Source: DAOTZS01 sp034434335 (lineage in GTDB: Bacteria > Chloroflexota > Anaerolineae > CG2-30-64-16). Taken from it: a DNA stretch of 19,387 nucleotides. The stretch spans positions 1 through 19,387 of the forward strand of contig DAOTZS010000051.1 in NCBI GenBank assembly GCA_034434335.1, in the 5' to 3' direction. Shown here in pieces: positions 1-7,319 of this stretch (position 1 is its first letter; each line of letters opens with the position of its first letter). Under the pieces are notes generated by a model. The model was not told where the DNA came from and searched no databases. It was given only the letters and a program-made list of their open reading frames with translations. The translations under genes were made by a program, and so were the position numbers.

Positions 1-144
1 GCGGTCGGCCTTCGCCGACCTCCCTGGTGATGCACACATGAAGGGTGTCGGCGGAGGCCGACACCCCCTCGGGCCGAGCCCTTCGGGGCGAGGGCTGGCA
101 CGAAGTGCCCAAGAGGGGCGATTTCAATCGGCCTGAATAGTTAC
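1..144 (+). mobile_element. MITE-like hairpin element, copy A (left part outside window)
   Basis: This is the right part of a dispersed non-coding repeat that recurs at 11925-12137, at 18465-18629 and as a fragment at 7225-7298. Visible modules in order are a hairpin at about 3-20 (GGTCGGCC/GGCCGACC type), a GTGTCGG/CCGACAC hairpin at 45-64, a CTCGGGC...GGCGAG hairpin at about 68-92, a GGCAC/GTGCC hairpin near 97-110, and a CGATT/AATCG hairpin near 119-130. The copy ends with the terminal inverted repeat CCTGAATAGTTAC at 132-144. The base pairs after it, ACACAGGC (145-152), should also occur at the unseen left edge if the 8-bp target duplication seen in the other copies holds. No protein is encoded. 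Confidence 0.85.
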
Positions 145-238
145 ACACAGGCGTAGAAGCGGCCTGGCTTACGCCTGGAGCGGTCGCAGTCTGTCCTGCC
201 AGCAGCCAACAGTGCTTGATGTAAAGGAGGGTCTTACC
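145..238 (+). promoter_or_regulatory. Leader region of the sugar-uptake operon, with strong RBS
   Basis: The stretch between repeat copy A and the binding-protein gene holds an inverted repeat AGGCGTA (149-155)/TACGCCT (170-176) with a 14-nt loop, which could be an operator or a leader hairpin. A Shine-Dalgarno sequence AAAGGAGG lies at 223-230, 8 nt before the ATG at 239. It decides that start over an in-frame GTG at 212. I see no convincing -35/-10 pair, so the promoter may lie within or upstream of the repeat. Confidence 0.45.
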
Positions 239-1579
239 ATGTCTCAACGTATCTTGTTCCTGATTACCATGTTGTCTGTGGTCGTGTTGTTGCTGGGAGG
301 CTGCGTGCCTCCGGTAGCAACACCGGCGCCGGCCCCCGCGGCACCCCAGCCGACCGCGCCAGAGCAGATCACCCTGCTCTGGGGCTTCTGGGGCAGCCCG
401 GAGGAGAAGGCCAGCCATGAGCGCGTGGCCGAAGCCTTCATGAAGGAGCATCCCAACATCAAGTTCGAATACTTCCATGCCCCCTGGGATGACTACTTCA
501 CCAAGCTCAAGACGCTGTGGGCTGGTGGTGATGCCAAGGCAATCCCCGACGTCCTCTTCCTCTGGCCCACCCCCAGCTACGCCGCGCGCGGAGTGCTGGA
601 GAACCTGCAACCCTACATCGAGCGGGACAACTACAACCTCGATGACTACTGGCCCTACCTGCTCGACTCGGCGCGCTATCAGGGCGACGTCTACGGCCTG
701 CCCCGCGACATCGAGGCCCATGCCCTCTACTACAACAAGAAGCTGTTCGATGAGGCGGGCGTGGCCTACCCCACCGACGACTGGACCTGGGACGACCTGC
801 TGGCGGCTGCCGAGAAGCTGACCAAAGTGGACGCTAACGGCCGGGTTACCCAATACGCCCTGGGCATGGAGGGTGGCAAATGGGCCATCTGGGTCGGCCA
901 GGCCGGCGGCATCGTGCTGGACGACCTGACCAACCCCAGCAAGTGCACGCTGGACACGCCCGAAGCCATGAAGGGGCTGCGCTTCTTCTATGACCTGATG
1001 GACAAGGGCTATGCCATGCGCAGCGCCACGCTGAACCAGCAGGGCGGCGACACGGCCGTGTTTGAGACCGGCCAGGTAGCCATGATCATCCAGAACTCCT
1101 CGCGCGTGCCCACTTTCAACATCAATCCGAACCTGGACTACGATGTGGCCGCCGTGCCCATCCCCAAGGGCGGGCAGCGCTGGGACTACAACGGTGGCGC
1201 GGCCTGGGTGATGAGCGCCGGCGCTGACAATAAGGAGGCGGCCTGGGAGTTCCTCAAGTGGCTGCAGAGCCCTGGCGGCGGCGAGTCCATCTACACCCGT
1301 AACGGCGAGATCTTCCCCGCCCTGCGCTCGGTCGCCAACTCTGAAGACTTCCTGGGGGTGCCCAAGCCAGCCAACCGCAAGGCATTCCTGATTGGCGCCG
1401 AGGCGGCCAAGCCCGGCGGCTTCGGCTACTTCCCCGAATGGGATGAGCTGAGCGGTTCGATCATCGGGCCGCAGCTCGACCGCCTGTGGGCAGGCGAGGC
1501 CACACCGGAAGAGGTGGTGCCCGAACTGTGCCAGGCCGTGAACAAGTTCCTGGCCGATAACGGCTATCCCAAGAAGTAA
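239..1579 (+). CDS. Sugar ABC transporter substrate-binding lipoprotein (SBP family 1)
   Basis: A 446-aa protein that should capture an oligosaccharide outside the membrane and deliver it to the two permeases encoded next. The N-terminus is a lipoprotein signal: a hydrophobic segment at residues 5-19, then lipobox L19-G20-G21-C22, and a Pro/Ala-rich tether (CVPPVATPAPAP) before the folded domain. The body has family 1 solute-binding features, including the early TLLWGFWGSPEE strand, the PDVLFLWP and YGLPRD segments, YYNKKLFDEAG, and a C-terminal KEAAWEFLKWLQSP motif. Length is usual for maltose/multiple-sugar binding proteins. The ATG at 239 is preferred because of the AAAGGAGG RBS and because the signal peptide begins there. 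The substrate cannot be read from sequence; the neighbouring GH36-like enzyme suggests an alpha-linked oligosaccharide or galactoside. Confidence 0.93.
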   Translation: MSQRILFLITMLSVVVLLLGGCVPPVATPAPAPAAPQPTAPEQITLLWGFWGSPEEKASHERVAEAFMKEHPNIKFEYFHAPWDDYFTKLKTLWAGGDAKAIPDVLFLWPTPSYAARGVLENLQPYIERDNYNLDDYWPYLLDSARYQGDVYGLPRDIEAHALYYNKKLFDEAGVAYPTDDWTWDDLLAAAEKLTKVDANGRVTQYALGMEGGKWAIWVGQAGGIVLDDLTNPSKCTLDTPEAMKGLRFFYDLMDKGYAMRSATLNQQGGDTAVFETGQVAMIIQNSSRVPTFNINPNLDYDVAAVPIPKGGQRWDYNGGAAWVMSAGADNKEAAWEFLKWLQSPGGGESIYTRNGEIFPALRSVANSEDFLGVPKPANRKAFLIGAEAAKPGGFGYFPEWDELSGSIIGPQLDRLWAGEATPEEVVPELCQAVNKFLADNGYPKK

Positions 1580-1581
1580 GA

Positions 1582-1617
1582 CGATTGTAGGGCGAACTTA
1601 AGTTCGCCCTACAATCG
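1582..1617. repeat. Perfect 36-bp palindrome between binding protein and permease genes
   Basis: Eighteen bases on each side of the 1599/1600 axis are exactly complementary. The left arm begins CGATTGTAGGGCGAACTT, with no mismatch and no spacer. It starts three bases after the binding-protein stop codon and ends 16 nt before the permease ATG. There is no following T-run, so it is not a classic terminator. In related importer operons a stem-loop at this place protects the upstream mRNA and lets the binding protein be made in excess over the permeases; that role here is inferred. Confidence 0.8.
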
Positions 1618-1633
1618 CCATGCGCGAGCACTC

Positions 1634-2620
1634 ATGTCATCTACTTCCTCTGTCAAGCCTTCGCCGGTGAGAGGGGATTTGCCATCCGACCCGGCGGAGC
1701 GTTGGCGCATCCTGCTCTACCGGTGGCAGAAACGCTACGAAGGCTACTTCTTCCTGGCCCCCAACATCACCGGCTTCCTGATCTTCACCGCCTTCCCAGT
1801 GGTTGCCTCGCTGGCCCTGAGCGTGTTTCGCTGGGACCTGTTGACACCGCCGATCTACGTCGGCACCGCCCAATTCCGCGAGCTGCTCTTCAACGACCAA
1901 CAGTTCCGGCGGGTAACTCTCAACACCTTCTACTTTACCTTTGGCACTGTCCCGCTGCGGGTGATCCTGTCGCTGCTACTGGCCCTGGCCCTCAACCAGA
2001 AGCTGCGCTTCATCACGGTCTACCGCGTCATCTACTTTATGCCGGTGGTAACCTCCCTGGTGGCGGCCGCGCTGGTCTTCCAGTGGGTATTCAACGGCAA
2101 CTTCGGTATCCTCAACAGCTTCCTCTGGAGCATCCGCAACCTGACCGGCCTGCCGATCCAGCCGCCCGACTGGCTGAACAGCACCCGCTGGGCCATGCCG
2201 GCGGTGATGATCCTGAATTTGTGGAAGAACGTGGGCTTCACCATGGTGATCTACCTGGCCGGCCTGCAGGCCATTCCCCAAGAGCTGTACGAGGCAGCCG
2301 AAGTGGATGGCGCGGGCATATGGCCAAAGTTCCGCCACATCACCCTGCCCATGGTCTCGCCCACCACCTTCTTTGTCATGGTGATGTCGTTCATCTGGGC
2401 CTTTCAGGTTTTCGAAGAGGCATACATCATGACCAAGGGTGGGCCGGCCTTCGCCACCACTACTGTGGTCTACTATATATACCTCAATGCATTTCGCTGG
2501 TTCCGCATGGGCAAAGCCGCGGCCATCTCGTGGCTGCTGTTTGCCGTGATCTTTGTTTTCACGTTCCTCCAGGTGCGCTATCAGCGCCGCTGGGTCTATT
2601 ACGAGGCGGAGCGCGAGTGA
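1634..2620 (+). CDS. Sugar ABC transporter permease, MalF-like
   Basis: A 328-aa inner-membrane subunit of a CUT1-type carbohydrate importer. A cytoplasmic N-terminus (residues 1-45) precedes several hydrophobic segments, starting with YFFLAPNITGFLIFTAFPVVASLALSVF split around residues 37-65. The permease EAA loop that contacts the ATPase is clear: EAAEVDGAG begins at residue 220 and is followed by the ITLPMVSP helix. Related MalF/UgpA/MsmF proteins have this same motif and size. The ATG at 1634 lacks a strong Shine-Dalgarno sequence, so translation may be partly coupled or weak. The gene is followed immediately by the second permease with no gap, which supports co-transcription and a heterodimeric channel. 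Confidence 0.93.
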   Translation: MSSTSSVKPSPVRGDLPSDPAERWRILLYRWQKRYEGYFFLAPNITGFLIFTAFPVVASLALSVFRWDLLTPPIYVGTAQFRELLFNDQQFRRVTLNTFYFTFGTVPLRVILSLLLALALNQKLRFITVYRVIYFMPVVTSLVAAALVFQWVFNGNFGILNSFLWSIRNLTGLPIQPPDWLNSTRWAMPAVMILNLWKNVGFTMVIYLAGLQAIPQELYEAAEVDGAGIWPKFRHITLPMVSPTTFFVMVMSFIWAFQVFEEAYIMTKGGPAFATTTVVYYIYLNAFRWFRMGKAAAISWLLFAVIFVFTFLQVRYQRRWVYYEAERE

Positions 2621-3487
2621 ATGGATGCTATGCCCGTTGCGACAAGAAAGCGGCGTGATCGGCCGGCCGCTGTTGCTGGCCGCCTGCTGCTGCACGCATT
2701 GCTGATCATCGGCAGCTTCTTCATGCTGGCGCCGCTGGCCTGGATGTTGTCTACTTCGCTGAAGGAGCCCGGGGATATCTTCATCTATCCGCCCCAGTGG
2801 ATCCCACAGCCGGTGCGATGGCAGAACTATGTGGAGACGGTCAGCGTTATGCCGTTCGGCCGCTTCTACTACAACAGCACCGTGCAGGCCGTGGCGGTGA
2901 CGACCCTGCAACTGCTGACCTCCTCCCTGGCTGCCTTCGCCTTCGCGCGGCTGCGCTTCGCCGGCCGTGACCTCCTTTTCCTGCTCTATCTCGCCACCAT
3001 GATGATCCCCTTTCCCGTGACCATGATCCCCAACTTCATCGTCATCCGCTTCCTGGGGTGGATTGACACCTTCAAGGCCCTGATCCTGCCCCCCTCCTTC
3101 TCGGCATTCAGCACCTTCCTGATGCGCCAGTACTTCCTCTCGCTGCCGCTAGAGTTGGACGACGCGGCCCGGGTGGATGGCGCATCCTCCTTTCGCATCT
3201 GGTGGCAGATCTTGATGCCCCTCTCGGGGCCGGCGCTGGCAACCCTGGCCATCTTTACCTTTCTGGGCCAGTGGAACAACTTCATCTGGCCGCTGATCGT
3301 TACCAATTCAGAGGAGATGCGCACCCTGCCGGTGGGGCTGGCCACCTTCCAGAGCCAATACAGCATCCAGTGGCACCTGCTCATGGCCGGCTCGGTCATC
3401 TCCCTGGTGCCCATCCTGGTGATCTACATCATCGGGCAGAAATGGTTCGTGCGGGGCATTACGCTGACAGGGATGGGAGGCCGCTGA
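2621..3487 (+). CDS. Sugar ABC transporter permease, MalG-like
   Basis: A 288-aa second permease subunit of the same importer. The N-terminal basic stretch RKRRDRP is followed by a hydrophobic segment (LLLHALLIIGSFFMLAPLAW), the MalG-type MLSTSLKEPGDIF motif, further membrane spans, and the EAA loop DDAARVDGA starting at residue 180 with ILMPLSGPAL after it. The C-terminus QKWFVRGITLTGMGG is typical of MalG/UgpE/MsmG proteins. The ATG at 2621 directly follows the upstream TGA (2618-2620), so translation is probably coupled; an in-frame ATG at 2630 is an alternative. No ABC ATPase gene follows, so the importer probably shares an MsmX/MalK-like ATPase encoded elsewhere. Confidence 0.93.
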   Translation: MDAMPVATRKRRDRPAAVAGRLLLHALLIIGSFFMLAPLAWMLSTSLKEPGDIFIYPPQWIPQPVRWQNYVETVSVMPFGRFYYNSTVQAVAVTTLQLLTSSLAAFAFARLRFAGRDLLFLLYLATMMIPFPVTMIPNFIVIRFLGWIDTFKALILPPSFSAFSTFLMRQYFLSLPLELDDAARVDGASSFRIWWQILMPLSGPALATLAIFTFLGQWNNFIWPLIVTNSEEMRTLPVGLATFQSQYSIQWHLLMAGSVISLVPILVIYIIGQKWFVRGITLTGMGGR

Positions 3488-3589
3488 CCACAGGGCGCCC
3501 CGTGCTGCCGGGTTCGGAGTGGCATCCGACCAGGGGGCAGGCAGATGATTTCACTCGAGACGGCACGCAAGTTGAAAGAGGGAGATACA

Positions 3590-5692
3590 ATGCGGACAAC
3601 CCTTACGACAAACACCCTCAGCCTGGAGGTCACTACCCGGGACGGCCAGGTGTGGACTAAGCTTCAGGACCTGCGAACCGGCAAGATGCTTGTGGATGAC
3701 GCGTATATCTACCACCTTACCACCGTGTGTCCCGACGGGCTTCTCACCTGGGTGGACCTGAGGGATGTATCTTGCGAGGCTGAAGGGGATAGCATCCGTG
3801 TCCACGGCTCTATCGCCGGGCTCCGGCTGTGCCAGACTTTCACCCTCTCGCCCAAGGCTCCGATCCTCGAAGAGCGCCTGAAGCTGACCAATGCTGGCAC
3901 TGCGCCGGTGGAGCTACGGCAGATCGCGCTGGGTTTTCAGCGGTGCATCACCGACGATGCTGGCCGCGTGTTGCCCGAACTCGCCGGCCAACGGCTGACG
4001 GCCATCCCCTTCAAACACAAAGCCTCAGATCCCGAGGGGTGGGACAACAGCTTCACATTCGACGAACTGCTGGTGAAGCCGGGTGGTGAGCATCGCGCCA
4101 CGCCGACCCTGGGCTATGGCTACTTTCCGGCCCTGCACCGGGCTGCCGAAGGCTGGGCGTGGGAGATGGGAGATTGCACGCTGGGCATCTTCAAGTTCAA
4201 CCAGGAAGGGATGGAGTTCAGCGTGATCGCCCTGGAGCCCTACGACGACCGCGTCTGCCTGCGCTTCGGCGGGGCGGCCCTGGTGGCCGGCGATCCGCAA
4301 TATGCGACGCGGATTGCGCCAGGCCAGACTGTTTCCTTCGGAGTCAGCCGTTACGAGCTCGTGTCGGGAGGATACCATCAGGCGGCTTACGCCTTTCGGC
4401 GCTTCCTCGATGAACAAGGCTGCCGTTTCCCGGCCGACTATAACCCCCCTATCCACTGGAACGAGTTATATGACAACCCTGAATGGAATGTCCAGACCCC
4501 AGGCCGGCCTGCCACCCCACGTCACCTGCGCCGGCTGACGTACACCAGGGCGCTGATGGAAGCGGAAGCTGCTAAGGCCGTGGCCTATAGTGCAGAGGCA
4601 CTTTATATGGACCCCGGCTGGGACACAGATTTCGGCACGTTCCTCTGGGGCGAGGAGTGGCTGGGGCCACGACGGGCTTTTATCGAGCATATACGCAGCC
4701 ACTACGGCCTTGGCGTAGCGCTCCACTGCCCCCTGGCCACCTGGATGAGCCAGGATGGCCGGGGTGTCTCGAGCTGGCCGCGTGAGGCCCTGAGGATGGA
4801 CGCCAGGGGCAACCTCATCGAAGGATCGGTCTGCCTTGGCTCGCGCCAATACCTGGACGAGGCGGCCAAACGGCTGCTGGCCCACTGCGCCGACGGGGTG
4901 GTGTTTCTCATGTTCGACGGCAACTGGTGGAACGGTGGCTGCTGGAACCCCCAGCACGGCCACCCGGTGCCGTACACCATGGAGGATCACTGCCGCGCCA
5001 ACCTGGAGCTGGCCCGGCGCATCCATGAGCGCTATCCCCACGTGCTAATCGAGATGCACGACATGATCACCGGCGGCACACGACAGCGTTATACGCCAGT
5101 GTACTACAAGTACGGACTCCCTCACAGCTATAACGAGAACTGGGGCTTTGAGCTGATGTGGGAGCCGATGGAAGACCTGCGCAGCGGTCGGGCCCGCGCG
5201 CTGTACTATTACAACCTGGCCAGCAATGTGCCGATCTACCTCCACATAGACCTCCGCGATGACAATATCCACTGCCTCACGCTCTGGTGGTATGCCTCCA
5301 CCTGCCGACATCTGGGCATCGGTGGAACGCACCGGGATCCGCTGGTGGTTGAGGCACAGCAGCGCGCCATGCGACGCTATCGTCAGCTCAAGCCCTTCTA
5401 CGCCCGTGGGGAGTTCTACGGCTCGGAAGACTGCCCGGAAGAGGCTCATTTGCATGTGCTGAGAGACCGAGGGGCATTGGTGCTGAACCTGTTCAACTTA
5501 CAGGACAAGGAGCGCCTTATCACCGGTAGCATTTCCTTTGAAACCCTGGGGCTGGACCCGGACCAATGGTATGTGGTGCCCGCGCCTCACGTCTCTGTGC
5601 ACGGTGGCAAGCTGTGCTGGAGCCGTCGCCTGCCGGCCTGGGGCACAGATGTGTTAGAGGTATGGCCGGTAAGCTCGCTGCAGCGTGAGTAG
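3590..5692 (+). CDS. Putative GH36-like (clan GH-D) glycoside hydrolase
   Basis: A 700-aa predicted cytoplasmic enzyme (no signal peptide seen) that would cleave the sugar brought in by the adjacent importer. Residues about 1-270 look like a beta-rich N-terminal domain (LEERLKLTNAGTAPVELRQI). A TIM barrel follows with MDPGWD at 340-345, a GLGVALHCP strand, VVFLMFDGNWW with a candidate nucleophile D443, and IEMHDMITGGTR at 487-498. A C-terminal beta domain carries ALVLNLFNL. The layout resembles alpha-galactosidase-type GH36. However, the acidic residue expected after the GGxR motif is absent (GGTRQR), so the general acid must lie elsewhere or the activity differs. ATG 3590 is chosen because GAGGGAG lies at 3578-3584; an in-frame ATG at 3545 has no good RBS. 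It could belong to a neighbouring, less studied GH family. Confidence 0.62.
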   Translation: MRTTLTTNTLSLEVTTRDGQVWTKLQDLRTGKMLVDDAYIYHLTTVCPDGLLTWVDLRDVSCEAEGDSIRVHGSIAGLRLCQTFTLSPKAPILEERLKLTNAGTAPVELRQIALGFQRCITDDAGRVLPELAGQRLTAIPFKHKASDPEGWDNSFTFDELLVKPGGEHRATPTLGYGYFPALHRAAEGWAWEMGDCTLGIFKFNQEGMEFSVIALEPYDDRVCLRFGGAALVAGDPQYATRIAPGQTVSFGVSRYELVSGGYHQAAYAFRRFLDEQGCRFPADYNPPIHWNELYDNPEWNVQTPGRPATPRHLRRLTYTRALMEAEAAKAVAYSAEALYMDPGWDTDFGTFLWGEEWLGPRRAFIEHIRSHYGLGVALHCPLATWMSQDGRGVSSWPREALRMDARGNLIEGSVCLGSRQYLDEAAKRLLAHCADGVVFLMFDGNWWNGGCWNPQHGHPVPYTMEDHCRANLELARRIHERYPHVLIEMHDMITGGTRQRYTPVYYKYGLPHSYNENWGFELMWEPMEDLRSGRARALYYYNLASNVPIYLHIDLRDDNIHCLTLWWYASTCRHLGIGGTHRDPLVVEAQQRAMRRYRQLKPFYARGEFYGSEDCPEEAHLHVLRDRGALVLNLFNLQDKERLITGSISFETLGLDPDQWYVVPAPHVSVHGGKLCWSRRLPAWGTDVLEVWPVSSLQRE

Positions 5693-5720
5693 CCACGCGT
5701 ATGCTCATGGCGGGGGACGT

Positions 5721-5749
5721 TTGACAAAAAAAGGCCGATCGAGTATGCT
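5721..5749 (+). promoter_or_regulatory. Sigma70-type promoter upstream of dprA
   Basis: A consensus -35 TTGACA lies at 5721-5726, and a -10 TATGCT (4/6 match to TATAAT) lies at 5744-5749, with a 17-bp spacer. Transcription would begin near 5756, about 20 nt before the TTG start at 5777. This separates the dprA cluster from the sugar operon. Confidence rests on sequence match only. Confidence 0.65.
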
Positions 5750-5776
5750 GGTGCTTGCTCTCCTGAGACTGTTTGC

Positions 5777-6901
5777 TTGGCAGGTGTACCTGTGGATCCT
5801 CTGGCCTATTGGATAGCCTTTAACCGTGTGCGTGGCATTGGGCCGGCACGGCTGCGTGCCTTACTGGATGCCTTCGGCAGCATCGAGGAGGCCTGGCACG
5901 CGCCGGCCGATGCTCTACAACGAGTTGGGTTAGATCGCCGTTCGCTGGAGAACCTGCTTCGGGCACGCCGCGAGCTGGACCTGGCTGCCGAGCTGACGCG
6001 CGTCAGAGAGGCGGGGGTGCAGGTCCTCACCTGGGAGGACCCACGCTACCCGCCGCGGCTGCTGGCAATTAACGACCCGCCGCCGGTACTCTATGTCCGG
6101 GGCGAGCTGAGGCCCGAAGATGACTGGGCTGTGGCCATGGTGGGCACACGCCGCGCCTCGGCTTACGGCCGGGAGGCGGCCAGGGTCCTGGCCGGCGACC
6201 TGGCGCGGGCCGGGGTGACCATCATCAGCGGGCTGGCGCGCGGGATTGATGCCCAGGTCCACCGGGCGGCTTTGGACGCCGGCGGCCGCACTATCGCCGT
6301 GCTGGGCTCTGGCGTGGACATCATCTACCCATGGGAGAACTCGAAACTGGCGCAGGAGATCGTTGCCCACGGCGCGCTGATCAGCGAATATGCCCTAGGC
6401 ACACCGCCCGAAGCCAGCAACTTTCCGCCTCGCAACCGTATCATCAGCGGCCTGAGCCGGGGAGTGATCGTGGTGGAGGCAGGGGAACAGAGTGGCGCGC
6501 TGATCACAGCCGACTTTGCCGCCGACCAGGGGCGAGATGTGTTCGCCGTACCCGGCAGCATCTTCCACCGGGGCAGCCAGGGCACCAACCGCCTGATCCG
6601 CGATGGCGCGCATCCGGTGCTCAGTGCCAACGACGTGCTGGAGGCCCTCAACATGACCACCGTGGCCCAGCATGTGGAAGCTCAAATGCTGCTCCCCACC
6701 GACGCGACCGAGGCGCTCCTGCTGCAATACCTGGACCAGGAACCAATGCACGTGGACGAGGTGGGACGGGCTACCGGCCTGCCGATAGCCACGGTTTCCA
6801 GCACCCTGGCCCTGATGGAGCTCAAGGGCCTGGTGCGCCAGGTCGGTGGCATGAATTACGTCAGGGCGCGCGAACCAGGACCGATCTACAAGGTGGATTG
6901 A
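5777..6901 (+). CDS. dprA: DNA processing protein DprA (Smf)
   Basis: A 374-aa protein that binds incoming single-stranded DNA and loads RecA during natural transformation. The N-terminal helix-hairpin-helix/SAM-like region covers about residues 10-75 (RVRGIGPARLRALLDAFGS). The Rossmann-like DprA core carries VGTRRASAYG at 122-131, ISGLARGID at 150-158, GSGVDIIYP at 177-185, EYALG from 204, NFPPRNRIISGLS from 215, and GEQSGALITADFA. A winged-helix tail is at about 310-365 (HVDEVGRATGLPIATVSSTLALMELKGLV). The start is uncertain: TTG at 5777 gives the full form, while GTG at 5792 would also keep the domain; neither has a strong RBS. It lies upstream of topA and a xer gene, an order also known around dprA in Firmicutes. 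Presence of dprA alone does not prove competence. Confidence 0.95.
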   Translation: MAGVPVDPLAYWIAFNRVRGIGPARLRALLDAFGSIEEAWHAPADALQRVGLDRRSLENLLRARRELDLAAELTRVREAGVQVLTWEDPRYPPRLLAINDPPPVLYVRGELRPEDDWAVAMVGTRRASAYGREAARVLAGDLARAGVTIISGLARGIDAQVHRAALDAGGRTIAVLGSGVDIIYPWENSKLAQEIVAHGALISEYALGTPPEASNFPPRNRIISGLSRGVIVVEAGEQSGALITADFAADQGRDVFAVPGSIFHRGSQGTNRLIRDGAHPVLSANDVLEALNMTTVAQHVEAQMLLPTDATEALLLQYLDQEPMHVDEVGRATGLPIATVSSTLALMELKGLVRQVGGMNYVRAREPGPIYKVD

Positions 6902-7224
6902 TTCCTTATGGCAGGACGCGAGGATGACAATTGAGTAATGTTGAGATGGTTCAATTTGCCCGGAAGATGGGTTTACCCTTTTTGTGGTCGTTAGAATTGC
7001 CGCCCAGGGCCCCCACCCCTCCCTCTGCCCCTCCCCTCCCCCGCTCGCCTTTGGCGGCAGAAGAGGGGAGGGGGAGAAAAGGGTTTTTGCGGCGGCCTTC
7101 GGCCGCCGCAAAAACCCCCCTCTTAATCCCCCATCTCCCCTGGGCCTGCGGCCAGGGGAGATGGGGACAAAGGGGGGTGAGGGGCAGCGAAGGCCCGAGG
7201 GGACAGAGTGTTAACCAAATTATG
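6902..7224. repeat. Hairpin-rich, gene-free intergenic region
   Basis: No credible gene lies between dprA and the guanylyltransferase gene. The region contains an imperfect purine/pyrimidine hairpin at 7028-7073 (CCCCTCCCCTC pairing with GAGGGGAGGGG). A perfect 17-bp stem at 7081-7097/7101-7117 has a 3-nt loop and a core GCGGCGGCC-TTC-GGCCGCCGC. A 15-bp stem lies at 7129-7143/7152-7166 around GCCTGCGG. The stems have no T-tract on the plus strand, so terminator function is doubtful. The region looks like accumulated palindromic repeats rather than coding or RNA-gene sequence. Confidence 0.7.
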
Positions 7225-7298
7225 AGAGAGCTCGGCGAAGGCCGACCTCTGGCCGCAGGCCCAAAAAGGGTGATTTCCGGTCACCGTTGAATAGTTAC
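7225..7298 (-). mobile_element. Fragment of the MITE-like element, copy D (left half, inverted)
   Basis: Read on the minus strand, this starts with the terminal repeat GTAACTATTCAAC (7298-7286) and continues GGTGACCGGAAATCACC, the TTTTTGGGCCTGCGGCC spacer, and the AGAGGTCGGCC/GGCCGAGCTCT-like hairpin. It matches the left half of copies B and C and then stops at about 7225. The right half and a flanking direct repeat are missing, so this is a relic or a rearranged copy. It lies just upstream of the guanylyltransferase start. Confidence 0.75.
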
Positions 7299-7319
7299 GT
7301 GCGGAGATTATAGCCTCAG

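Noticed and set aside
212..241. GTG start at 212 for the binding lipoprotein
   Set aside because: The strong RBS lies downstream of it at 223-230, and the signal peptide begins at ATG 239.
6931..7290. Frame of 119 codons between dprA and manC
   Set aside because: It starts at TTG without an RBS and runs through hairpins and the repeat fragment. Composition is low-complexity Pro/Arg/Gly, with no family resemblance.
7225..7298. Intact third MITE copy with target duplication
   Set aside because: The right half is missing and the flank GTGCGGAG is not found at a matching left edge upstream, so only a fragment is supported.
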